Origin: Chloromonas sp. AAM2
Lineage: Eukaryota > Chlorophyta > Chlorophyceae > Chlamydomonadales > Chlamydomonadaceae
NCBI GenBank assembly: GCA_004335635.1
Contig: QAXH01002700.1
Coordinates: 1 to 33,131 of the forward strand
Direction of reading: 5' to 3'
Length of the DNA: 33,131 nucleotides
Positions 1-8,213 of the stretch are shown here, one piece after another (the stretch's first letter is position 1; the number at the start of each line of letters is the position of its first letter). The notes under the pieces are model-generated. The model was not told where the DNA came from and made no database searches. It saw only the letters and a list, made by a program, of their open reading frames with translations. The translations under genes and the position numbers were made by a program.

Positions 1-148
1 TCAAGAAACACATGCACAGAGCGCACATTGTCCAGTGGCAGGCGACCCAGGGCATCAATTTCAATAACAGAACAGCCAACATGAACCCAGTGACAGGTAC
101 GATGGCTGTAGCTGTGCTGTAGTCGGAACCCCAAAATCTCCAGATGTG

Positions 149-1253
149 TCAATGCATACATGCTGAGCGAGCCTCCATGCCTTGATCATCCACGTGTGTG
201 TAGGGCAGATACAGCTTGACCAGGCGAGGGAAACACGACACCAGGTCTGGCAACTGTGCCGAACCTGCAACATAGCGGATCCCATAGAAGTCGTAGTGGA
301 GCTCTGTGACCTGGGAGCCCACTGCGGCACAGCACTGCAGGAAGCTGACAGGCGGGCTGCCACAGCTGAGGTTTGTAGCGCCAGTGGGGGCAGGAGGACA
401 AGACGCCACAACCCGCGGAATGGCCATCCTTGAAATGTCTAGCTTCCTGAGGTGCTGAGCCTCATCAAGTGTAGGCTTGCTTGACAGATGACATTCCAGC
501 AGACTCAGGCTGGTCAGGTTGGGGCACTGGAGGAGGCATGAAGGCAGCAGCGCGTCCAACAGCAGGTACTGCGTCATCAAGAGCATCAGGCACACACATG
601 TTTGTGGGTCTGCATGCTCAACTCTGTGTGTGGCTCCATCAAGGCACGGTTTTAAGTGTGGCATGGACTTGCCCTGACTGGAAATCAGTCTCTTGATCTG
701 ACTGGCACAGCCAAAATCTTGTTGCATACAAGCAGGCCTCAACTTTGACATATACTTGGCCAGCCTGCCATCTCACATGTTGATGTTGCTGCCTCCGAGC
801 CTACGTGTAATCATGCGGCACGCCCAGGCTGACAGCCCATGGCCTGATGCTGCCGCACCATGCAGGAGAGTTGACGTGATTAGGGTGGCTGGACATGGAC
901 AGCCACGCGCTGTGTCTCCACTGCATTCCAGATAAACGTTTGAGGAGTGCCTGAATGCAAGCTGCAGCGTGGCCTGTGCTGCTGCGACCTGATTCGCTGG
1001 CATTGGCACGACAAAGTTCAGGCGCAATGGTCGATTGGAAAACACCGTATCTCGGAGAAACCTGCGCGAGGTACGAGGGACACAGCTGTCGGAAAGGCAG
1101 CAGAACGCGTGAGCGATAGCTGTTTGTCCCTGTCCGGTTCAGCAGAACAACGCACCTTTATGTCATAGATAGAGGCATGAGGGCATGGTCAGCCGCCGTC
1201 AGCAGCTGCACTAGCCAAGAGCCTGGCATGTCAGTGAGGCCTACGGACGCCAT
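149..1253 (-). CDS. F-box-like leucine-rich-repeat protein, partial, possibly a pseudogene
   Basis: I read three exons on the minus strand: 1156-1253 from an ATG at 1253, 777-1061, and 149-677. Splice phases agree (2, then 2). Exon 1 gives MASVGLTDMPGSWLVQLLTA followed by LMPLSMT, which resembles a degenerate F-box. Exon 3 holds recognisable leucine-rich repeats: CPNLTSLSLLECHL, HLRKLDIS and FPRLVKLYLPYTHVDDQG. Such proteins usually bind partners through the repeats, and F-box versions select ubiquitination substrates. The oddity is a TAA at 1158-1160, two bases before the exon 1 donor. Without it the junction would read SMT-x-RFLRDTVFS, a very natural continuation. The gene may therefore be broken, or the true first exon lies elsewhere. 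The 3' end is not resolved and probably lies beyond the left edge; one further repeat-like stretch can be read near positions 5-60. LRR identity is fairly sure, F-box identity less so. Confidence 0.5.
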
Positions 1254-2411
1254 TGCGGACTGGCCAAGAGTAGTGTCTAGCGCCTGTGAGCTGGCTCCAG
1301 CCTTGCCAATCGTTCCAGCGTCTCGCAACATGCGGGCTTTGCGCCTTATGACGACAGGGATATTGCAGCCGCTGTGATGCAGCCAGCGGTTCAAGGGACG
1401 CGTACGCAAACCCGTTTCCGTCGGCGGTTTAGTTCACGATAGTTACAGTGTCTAAGCTAAGTTGCGCTGCGTCACCTCAGCAAGTCGGATGGCTCTGCCC
1501 ACGTGCACGGTACGCCCTGTAGTATGGCGGGTATACCTCTGCATACCTCTGGCTTTGCAGACCTGTCAGTCCGGGTCCCGAGTTGAGGCTGTAGAGGCCA
1601 TTCTTGGATGAAACTTGGGTCAACGCAACATTTCTCGGGCAATATCCCAGCCTTTCCATGAACTCAAGCCCAGCCAGTCGAGTTCTCGGCCAAAAAGGCC
1701 CCAAAAGTCGAGTTCTCCGGATCCCGCTCATGTGGAACACACCTGCACTTGTCTGGCCAGGAGGGCCTCACGGGTGGGTTGCATAGAGCTTAAAGCTTGT
1801 GTGTCCTTGATGATGTTGACAAAGCGTTTGATGTTCAGCACAATTCCGCACGGCAAGGCCCACGTAGCACCGTTAGAAGCATGTGCAGTGCTCTACTTCA
1901 AGGGCGTGGCCCTGCGCCAATTACTGATTCCAACCTGTGGCCATACCCCCATGGGCAAGGAGCGGGACTGCCGCTGCAGCCCCGAACGCCTATGCTGTGT
2001 CCAGCCAGTTCAGGAAGATCGGGACTGGCATTTACAGAACATAATGACAAAACAAGTTTCGCAAAAATTCAATCAGGCCTGATCTGAGTCTGACTGGCCA
2101 GCACTGCCTTCACTTTCATGCCGACATGACTTCTATTGCATGCATGAACCCGCAAGTGGATGGCCTTCACCAGCCAGGAGGACGTTGCTCCCGGTCAATA
2201 ACCGGCTGAACGGTGCTGCCGGGCTCATGGTGGCTGGGCACACGGCAATTTATGCCGAACCGTCGAGCATGTCCTGTGCTGGACTGATGTTACACGTTCA
2301 ACGTACTGTCGGTATGGTGTACACGAAGCCACGCAAAGGGAGAGTGTCCGTACCTCGACATATGAGGCCAGCGTCCGGGTATGCCATCAAAAAAGATAAC
2401 AATATCCCACA
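1254..2411. other. No supported gene; 5' flank of the LRR gene
   Basis: Several frames stay open for 60-150 codons here on both strands, but none shows a recognisable domain or a convincing pair of splice sites. The best minus-strand candidate, about 1765-1895, reads GIVLNIKRFVNIIKDTQAL between a TAG acceptor-like site and a GTGCAG donor-like site, but has no partner exons. A short near-duplication around GTCGAGTTCTC occurs at 1677-1720. Confidence 0.4.
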
Positions 2412-2484
2412 TGGAGTCGGAGGGTATCGATCCCCCTACCTCCCGCATGCTAAGCGGGCGCTCTACCATGTGAGCTACGACCCC
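2412..2484 (-). tRNA. tRNA-Ala (anticodon AGC)
   Basis: Read on the minus strand this is a 73-nt tRNA without encoded CCA. The acceptor stem GGGGTCG pairs with CGACTCC and contains a G3:U70 wobble, the identity element of alanine tRNAs. The anticodon arm is CCCGC-TTAGCAT-GCGGG, giving anticodon AGC. The T arm GGGGG-ATCGATA-CCCTC contains a near-consensus B box, and TAGCTCACATGG provides the A box, so RNA polymerase III transcription from internal promoters is expected. There is no intron. A missing CCA and the internal promoter fit a nuclear gene. Confidence 0.95.
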
Positions 2485-2533
2485 AGTACAACTTGGCATT
2501 TTAGCAGATCAGCTTGCCCTCACTAGCATCTTG

Positions 2534-3001
2534 CAGATGGGGCCCTCTTGAACACGGCCGTGAAAACCTCAGGAAGCACTCAGGGACCGAAGCACTAGCA
2601 CTGAAAGCCTAGCCTGTCCTAGCCCAAAGAAGGCGACAGCAGGGCAGGCAAAACAGCGCACAAGGAAGCAAAGCCCCCTACCGCACACAGGGACAAAAGA
2701 TCCTACCTGCCCATGCATGACTCAAACCTCAGGGGAACTGCATGAACCATTCAAGATTGAAGATTGGTTGCTTGTGCTTGGGGTTTTGGACGCCAAAACT
2801 GGCTCATGTGCCCTCCCTTGTCCTGCCTCGCCCTGCTTCCTGTTGGCTGCTTGATCAGCCTGGCGGGCTTTGCTTCCTTGTGCGCTGTATTGCCTGCCCT
2901 ACTGTCGCCTTCTTTTAGCTAGGTTAGGCTAGGCTTTCAGTGCTTCGGTTCCTGAGTGCTTCCTGAGCTTTTCACTGCCGTGTTCGGCTGGACCCAATCT
3001 G
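2534..3001. repeat. Long imperfect inverted repeat (hairpin-forming or foldback element)
   Basis: The left arm at 2534-2676 and the right arm at 2865-3001 are reverse complements over about 140 bases, with roughly 15 mismatches, one 6-7 base gap and long exact runs such as GCGCACAAGGAAGCAAAGCC. The loop between them is 188 bases. A transcript would fold into a stem of about 140 pairs. It may be a foldback transposable element (MITE) or a precursor of small RNAs. I see no clear target-site duplication. The tRNA-Ala gene lies about 50 bases to the left. Confidence 0.9.
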
Positions 3002-3745
3002 TAAGCTCACAAGAAGAAAAGTTCTAACCTCAGTTGTTGGCCGGTAGTCTGTGTGGGTGTTAGCCTGGGGCTTGGAGGCATGGTGGTTGGTTCGGTTGCT
3101 TTGCCTGTTGCTTTGTTTCTGTGTTCCTCCTGAGATTACCTGGTGACTGTGGTTGCAAGCTTCTCTCTCTCCTCCTGAGGTCACGTGGTGTTTCAGGTGT
3201 ACAGTCCTTAGTGATAATCTGATGAGGCGCATGTAGCCTTGCGGAGTGGTCTCCTAATCAACTTCGCTCCTTGAATTTCTGCAGTGCTTGGGCCGAGCCC
3301 GTATTGAGCAGGGTCAATGGTTCCCATGCACGTGCATTGCCTTGGTCAACAGAGACAGGGGCGGGCACACGTTGCTGCGTAGGCTATCACGCAAGCGCTA
3401 CACTCAGCACACAACAACATCTTCGCAGTTGGCACACATGGAATAAGCAGCCGTGGATATGTTACCATTCCGCCTCCCACATGCCACATGGGAAGGGCCT
3501 CACAATCCGAGTAAACAAGCATAGCCAAGCCTGTGGCCGCAAGTGTTCATTTGGAGTCAGCCACAGGCAAGGAGCAACAGCACATGTGACACACACTTCA
3601 CTTTCCGCATGCTGGGATTGCCGCTACCTCGCTGCATGCCTCAAATCTCCTGTTAAAATGATGTTTATAGTTGAGTTAGGCAGTGCGAGTGTAGCCTAGG
3701 CAGGTCTTAATTTGCCCAATTCCCAAACAAATGCGAAGATCGCTT
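3002..3745. other. No supported gene
   Basis: A 142-codon open frame on the plus strand (3271-3699) and shorter frames on the minus strand show no domain, no family resemblance and no paired splice sites. The stretch may be the 3' flank of the exon ending at 3746. Confidence 0.4.
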
Positions 3746-3860
3746 TCATTCATCCACCACAACCTTGCTGTATTCGCTCATGGGCTTGGAAAAGTTCGTG
3801 TACTTGTTGAACGGCAAGGCCCCGGCGATGGGCCTTGTGCCTGCAACGTTGCCACCATAT
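3746..3860 (-). CDS. Terminal coding exon of an unidentified minus-strand gene
   Basis: A good acceptor (CTTCTCCGCAG) is followed by one base and 37 codons to a TGA at 3746-3748. The encoded tail includes YGGNVAGTRPIAGALPFNKY and TNFSKPMSEYSKVVVDE. It reads as genuine coding sequence and resembles the tails of cilium microtubule proteins in having F-K-Y-T-N-F-S-K-P-M and E-Y segments. It could be the true last exon of the gene at 5178-7794. However, that gene's last recognised donor is phase 0 while this exon needs phase 2, so an extra exon of length 3n+2 would be required. I found none with confidence. Confidence 0.5.
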
Positions 3861-4337
3861 CTGCGGAGAAGGCCAACAATCCAACAAAAGATAGGGTGAG
3901 AAGCGGCCCGGCTCACTAGCAGGCTTAGGCTCAGCCATATAACATTAGTGGTCGATAGCTGGCTGTCAGTGTGATAATTAACACTGGCAGGTTTTCCGAC
4001 CATACCTTCAAAGGACAGGGTCAGGAGCGGCACGGTGTACGTTTAGGCTGAGAAATTATATGCTTGCAAATGCTCGGTGACTGATGTTCATGTGTGGGCT
4101 TCTACTCGGTTTCTCGTAGATTGTTTGCATTTTACTGTATGAACTTAGTAAATAACACTGGACAGGGCTGACAATTGGTAGCAAATGCTCTGATGATGAT
4201 CAATAGCCGGTCACACGCGAGCGTTACAGTGGATGATGTCAGGGCAGCTGGATAATAGTTTGGAGTGAGAGATGGGGTCCAAATGCGATCCCATGATTTC
4301 ACGCGTCCTCCTGCTGGCTGGTGTTCCCTGCAGTTCG

Positions 4338-4406
4338 TTCTCAGGGCAGGTCAGGGCACTACCCATGACTCGTGCTCTGTACGCTGTGACGATTCCCTGA
4401 TGTCAA
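4338..4406 (+). repeat. Dispersed repeat, copy A
   Basis: This is one of four diverged copies of a roughly 70-bp sequence. It starts TTCTCAGGGCAGGTCAGGGC and ends GTGACGATTCCCTGATGTCA. It aligns with 4645-4714 and 10309-10375 on the same strand and with 9486-9553 on the opposite strand. Confidence 0.65.
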
Positions 4407-4644
4407 GCCAAGTTCACGGTAAACAGTGGAGTTTACGATCAACAGGCGTTTTTGCAGGGTAGCAGCACACCAGCAGGCGCACCTGCGTGTTGCCACAGCT
4501 TCTGTGTATATGCTGACGGGTATGTCTGGGTTCCTGAGTGTGGTGGTCTGGGTGGCACCTGCAAGCCTGGCTGAATCCTGCAGCCGAGGACCCATGCAAG
4601 GCATCTTTCAGTGTTCAGGTTGCATGCTTCATATCACTTGCGTT

Positions 4645-4714
4645 TGCTCAGGGTAGGCCAGGGCGGTGCCCATCCCGTTCCGCGGCCTCTGACGGCTTCC
4701 TGGTGTAAATACAT
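4645..4714 (+). repeat. Dispersed repeat, copy B
   Basis: The copy reads TGCTCAGGGTAGGCCAGGGC at its start and CTCTGACGGCTTCCTGGTGT near its end, then AT-rich AAATACATAG. The AT-rich end is shared with the copy at 9486-9553 and may mark a 3' terminus of the element. Confidence 0.75.
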
Positions 4715-5053
4715 AGATATACGTACTTCAGAATCTGGAAAAGAACAAAAGCCAAGGCTCCACACAGTTGCATAGGATGTGCAGTAGTAATGGTACAATG
4801 TATACGAGGATTTAAGGCACTGATCCAAAAGCACAGGGATGTGCAGGGTCGCAGCAGGGCCATCAGGGCGGATGTGACCGCATGACACACCACAAAAGCA
4901 TGCAACACAGAATGCATTTAAAAGCGTAATACATTGGAAGCTCTCTCCGCGGGTAGCCAATTCCATTCAACTCACGCAAGCGATTGTTCCCTTCCCCACT
5001 GATGCATCTTAGCACCAGGTGTGTGTCCCCACACTTTTGTAAGGATAAGCACT

Positions 5054-5058
5054 TTACA
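5054..5058 (-). terminator. Poly(A) signal TGTAA
   Basis: TGTAA on the minus strand lies 120 bases downstream of the TGA at 5178-5180, the usual position for the chlorophyte polyadenylation signal. It supports ending the gene there. Confidence 0.5.
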
Positions 5059-5177
5059 GTGGTGCACTTTCCAGAGCCCTTGCTGCTACCCACCACAAAC
5101 AGCCTATCTCCCATGCCACCTCACAGCTCACAGTCTGCCCTCCACCGTATCTGTGATCCTTGCCTCCATCACTGTCC

Positions 5178-5498
5178 TCACTCGACGCAAGCTACAACCG
5201 TTTTGTAGCCGTTGCTCACCCCGAACAGCCTGTCTCCGTGGTGCCTCGGCACCAGCTGTGTCTCTGCCAGGAAGGTGGGGTCACGCACAGCGGGCCGCCC
5301 GTCATGGTCCCGCATGCACTTGGCGCCAATCCTACGCACACACAGTGGAATTGATTGATTGTGCAGGAGGAATCAATGGGCTGGTAATGCGGACAGGCAT
5401 ACATGCACATGTGACATGCAAGCTGCCTGAAGGATGAGACAATGCACATTTGTAAAGTACTTGCACCTGAAACGCGCACCTACAATACAAGCAATACA

Positions 5499-5544
<46 letters not shown>

Positions 5545-7794
5545 GAGACATGCCATTGGCACCAATCCTGCAGATAACCTGTGATTTTGAAATACCGGCT
5601 GTTGAGATGGCCCAGAGAGCATTGAACAGAAGCGCATGGTCTCACTTGTTCGCCGTGAGGTCCTTTTCAACGTAGTCTGCGCTGTACGTTGTGTCCATTG
5701 CTGTGCCTGTCACTCCTTGGCACATGATGGAAGTGTGACGCTCAGGTGGGAGGTCCGCAGCAAACGCCTGCATCGCCTCAAGATCCTGCAGAGTGACATC
5801 ACACGTGCACAGATAAAGATAGTTGTGAATTGCCAGTTTTGCGAGTCGAACGAGCCTCTCCCAGGCTTCTGACCTCGAGCTGTGCTGACTCAACTCATAC
5901 AGCTGTTCGATCCGTTGCTCAGATCAACATTCAATTTACAGCCCAAGGTTACAAGGCTACCAAGATAACCACAAAACCGTGTGCTAGCATATGTTGGTGC
6001 TAGGCATCTGTCTCTTGGCAGAACAGCACCGAAAACTTGATCATTTTCATGTAACCCGTAATTACATTTTTTAATATGGAGAACGGCCCTGGAGCAGTTC
6101 CCTACAGTCTGCACAGAGCAGCCCCAGCGTTGCCGTGACCTCGGGTGGTGCAGCAGACACGTGCTAGGAACAGGCCTACTTGCTGGGCACAGCCCCTCCT
6201 GTTCTGTGTTACTATCTGATGCTGCATCCGAATGCACCCGATAAACGCACCAGCTTTGCTCTGGGTCCCAGTAGGCTGGATGATTGGTAGTCGATCAGTT
6301 CGGGGCCTTGCCCGGGCGCCCGGTAGGACGCACCGTACATGGTCTTCCAGTTCTGGGATGCCTGCAGCCAACACAACACGGGCGACAGGTTTAGCCAGAT
6401 TTACAACCAGAGGGTAGCGGGACGGATGGGCTGCAACAAGCTTTCACGCCAACCAGTCAGAGACTGAGTCAAGCTGCAGCACCCTCAGAGGGGCTCAACC
6501 TGCTATTGCTCCTGTATTTGATGCGATGCTTTGGGCAAAAGCTTTTTCTGCGTTGCCGTATGGTAATGATGATGACGTCGGGTGGTAGCCTGGTAATTGT
6601 AGGCAGTGGATTTGGTGATCCAGTCTGGCTGCGTTGAGCTGGAGTGAGCACCTGCCGTGCCCTTCCTTCCCTTACCCAACACTTTCCCATGGACTCACTG
6701 TCTGGCTGAGGTGTTCGATGACCCTTGGGTGTGTGGCGGTCCCTAGGGAGGTGACGGCTGCCCGGTCGTGGCGCGTGGCGTAGATGGAGGTGGGCTCCTC
6801 CTGGGGCACCCATGGCTGCGAGGCAGGCAGGGACACTGTCCATAGGAGTGTGTGCTGCGGGCACCATATTTGTGCCTTATTGTGCACCGAGACCTCATAC
6901 AAGCGCTCCAACATGCGCTGACAGGGCTGTGGACTGCTTTACGTCAGTGTCCAGGTTTTAGAGTCGCAAAGTCTATGGACTCTGCTGATCGACCTTGCAG
7001 GTCTGCCCAGACGTTCAGTTTTACATGTGAGCACGTCCTTGAGGGCGGAGTCTGTGCTGTGTTTTACATGGTGATGTGGAATTTGCGGCCGGCGATGTGC
7101 TGACAAGGTATGAATCAATGTATGGATCATCCTGGCAGATTCAATGTAAGAGCTCCTCATCAGGGCCAGCACGGACAACATGCGCATGACATCGCTAAGC
7201 TGCCTGAGCACAGGAGAGAGCAGACAGTCTGTTTTCATTGGAAGTTGAAGAGATGCTGACCAATTGGGGACGCATGCACGGTGTTAGCTCGGTGAAGCTT
7301 TGGATACCAAGTGCTGATTTTGGAGCGACGAGGTCGTGGGCTGTTGCTTGACGACCAGGTGCAGTGTGCATGTGTCTGGTTGGTAGGTGCTCATTTGGAG
7401 TGCACAAGTGCATGCGCACTGAACTAATGCCGAAGCATGATGCCAAACGTGGCAGATAAGAGTCCGCATGTGCTCCATTTGACTGCTGTGCTCAACCTTA
7501 TGATGGATGCATGCATGCAGGTGATCATGGGATTGCATGTACATGTGCTCAACCCGTAGGCCTTGACGCGCAAGACATTTGTGCAGATGGCCATAGAATG
7601 AGAGCTGCGGGGGGTGTGCGGGAATGTGGTACATGGGTTTAAAACCCCAACTTTGGTGCACGCACTTCGTAACGAGAGCTACCGGTTGCTTCCTTGAGGC
7701 TCCGCTCCTCCACCCAGTTGCCTATGAGAGTGCTGGTATCCTTGGGTGGCTTGTTGAACGCCGTGAAAGGATGTGGCGCATCCTCTAAGCTCAT
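5178..7794 (-). CDS. Uncharacterised protein resembling cilium microtubule proteins
   Basis: Five exons join in phase on the minus strand: 7666-7794 (ATG at 7794), 6699-6815, 6251-6361, 5646-5917 and 5178-5331, giving 260 residues. The start reads MSLEDAPHPFTAFNKPPKDT, then LIGNWVEERSLKEATGSSRYE. Later segments are TSIYATRHDRAA, QNWKTMYGASYRAPGQGPE, TGTAMDTTYSADYVEKDLTA and MRDHDGRPAVRDPTFLAETQ. Recurring short T/S-x-Y-x-x-x-Y/H motifs in a mostly non-globular protein are typical of axonemal microtubule inner or associated proteins; the NW-x-EER segment faintly recalls SPAG8/FAP143, but I would not name it. A possible 66-base in-frame intron lies within exon 4 (ending at CTCTGCAG|GAT). The last exon could instead splice at GGG|GTGAGC (5220/5219) and continue downstream, for example to 3746-3860. 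A TGTAA at 5054-5058 favours the TGA at 5178. Confidence 0.65.
5505..5542. repeat. (AG)19 microsatellite
   Basis: A perfect 38-base dinucleotide run sits in the intron between the last two exons of the 5178-7794 gene (intron 5332-5645). On the minus strand it is a (CT)n pyrimidine tract about 170 bases upstream of the acceptor. Confidence 0.97.
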
Positions 7795-8213
7795 GATGAG
7801 AAATCTGCGGTTTTCTTGCGCCTGGGAGATTACATTCGACGACTTAGACGAAGGCTTGTTGATGTCTCTGATACGCGTTAGCAGGCCGCGCCGGAAAAGG
7901 GACCATGTGCCCCGTACTTGGACGTACTGGATTGTTGGTCATTGTTGGCAGATTCAAGGTCCAAAGCTCGTCAATGCAATGGCAAGTAATACACCAGTCA
8001 GTCCAATCATAAAGAAAGCGCACCATGCTGCCAATGGTCAGACTGCCTCCATGCCCATCAAGCACGATGTGGTACAGCCACATGTGTCAATCGCCTCCTA
8101 ATGGCTACATCCGTCCAATGGTTCATGGACGCGTAAGCACTGCCGGACCTGCTAACGTCTATACATGGTTGACTCTCAAGCCTAAACATCATCATGGCCC
8201 CTCAGAATGGAAA
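7795..8213. other. Spacer between two tandem minus-strand genes
   Basis: It contains the presumed promoter and 5' UTR of the 5178-7794 gene and the 3' end of the acyltransferase gene. The only minus-strand TGTAA here is at 7830-7834, just 36 bases before the downstream ATG at 7794, so the two transcripts would be almost contiguous. No coding exon is supported. Confidence 0.45.

Larger units (their letters stand above)
3861..5177. other. Intergenic or 3' region with two dispersed repeat copies
   Basis: No secure gene is visible. The stretch holds repeat copies at 4338-4406 and 4645-4714. A minus-strand stretch near 4215-4325 (after CTGCAG) is open in two frames and could hide an exon, but no frame can be chosen. 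A minus-strand P-loop-like peptide near 5060-5110 (VVGSSKGSGKCTT) is not supported as a gene. Confidence 0.4.

Noticed and set aside
1156..1160. Variant genetic code with TAA read as Gln
   Set aside because: The ADP/ATP carrier and PEX14 end in TAA and the hydrolase in TAG, the carrier at exactly its conserved length, so the standard code applies.
1615..2087. Plus-strand open frames of 155 and 96 codons
   Set aside because: No recognisable domain and composition typical of chance frames in G/C-rich DNA; a minus-strand exon is equally possible there.
2290..2526. Open frames on both strands across 2290-2526
   Set aside because: They are translations through the tRNA-Ala gene.
4863..5114. Minus-strand peptide with a P-loop-like GSSKGSGKCTT
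   Set aside because: Short, with no Walker B, no flanking ATPase sequence and no splice partners; probably chance, in the 3' region of the neighbouring gene.
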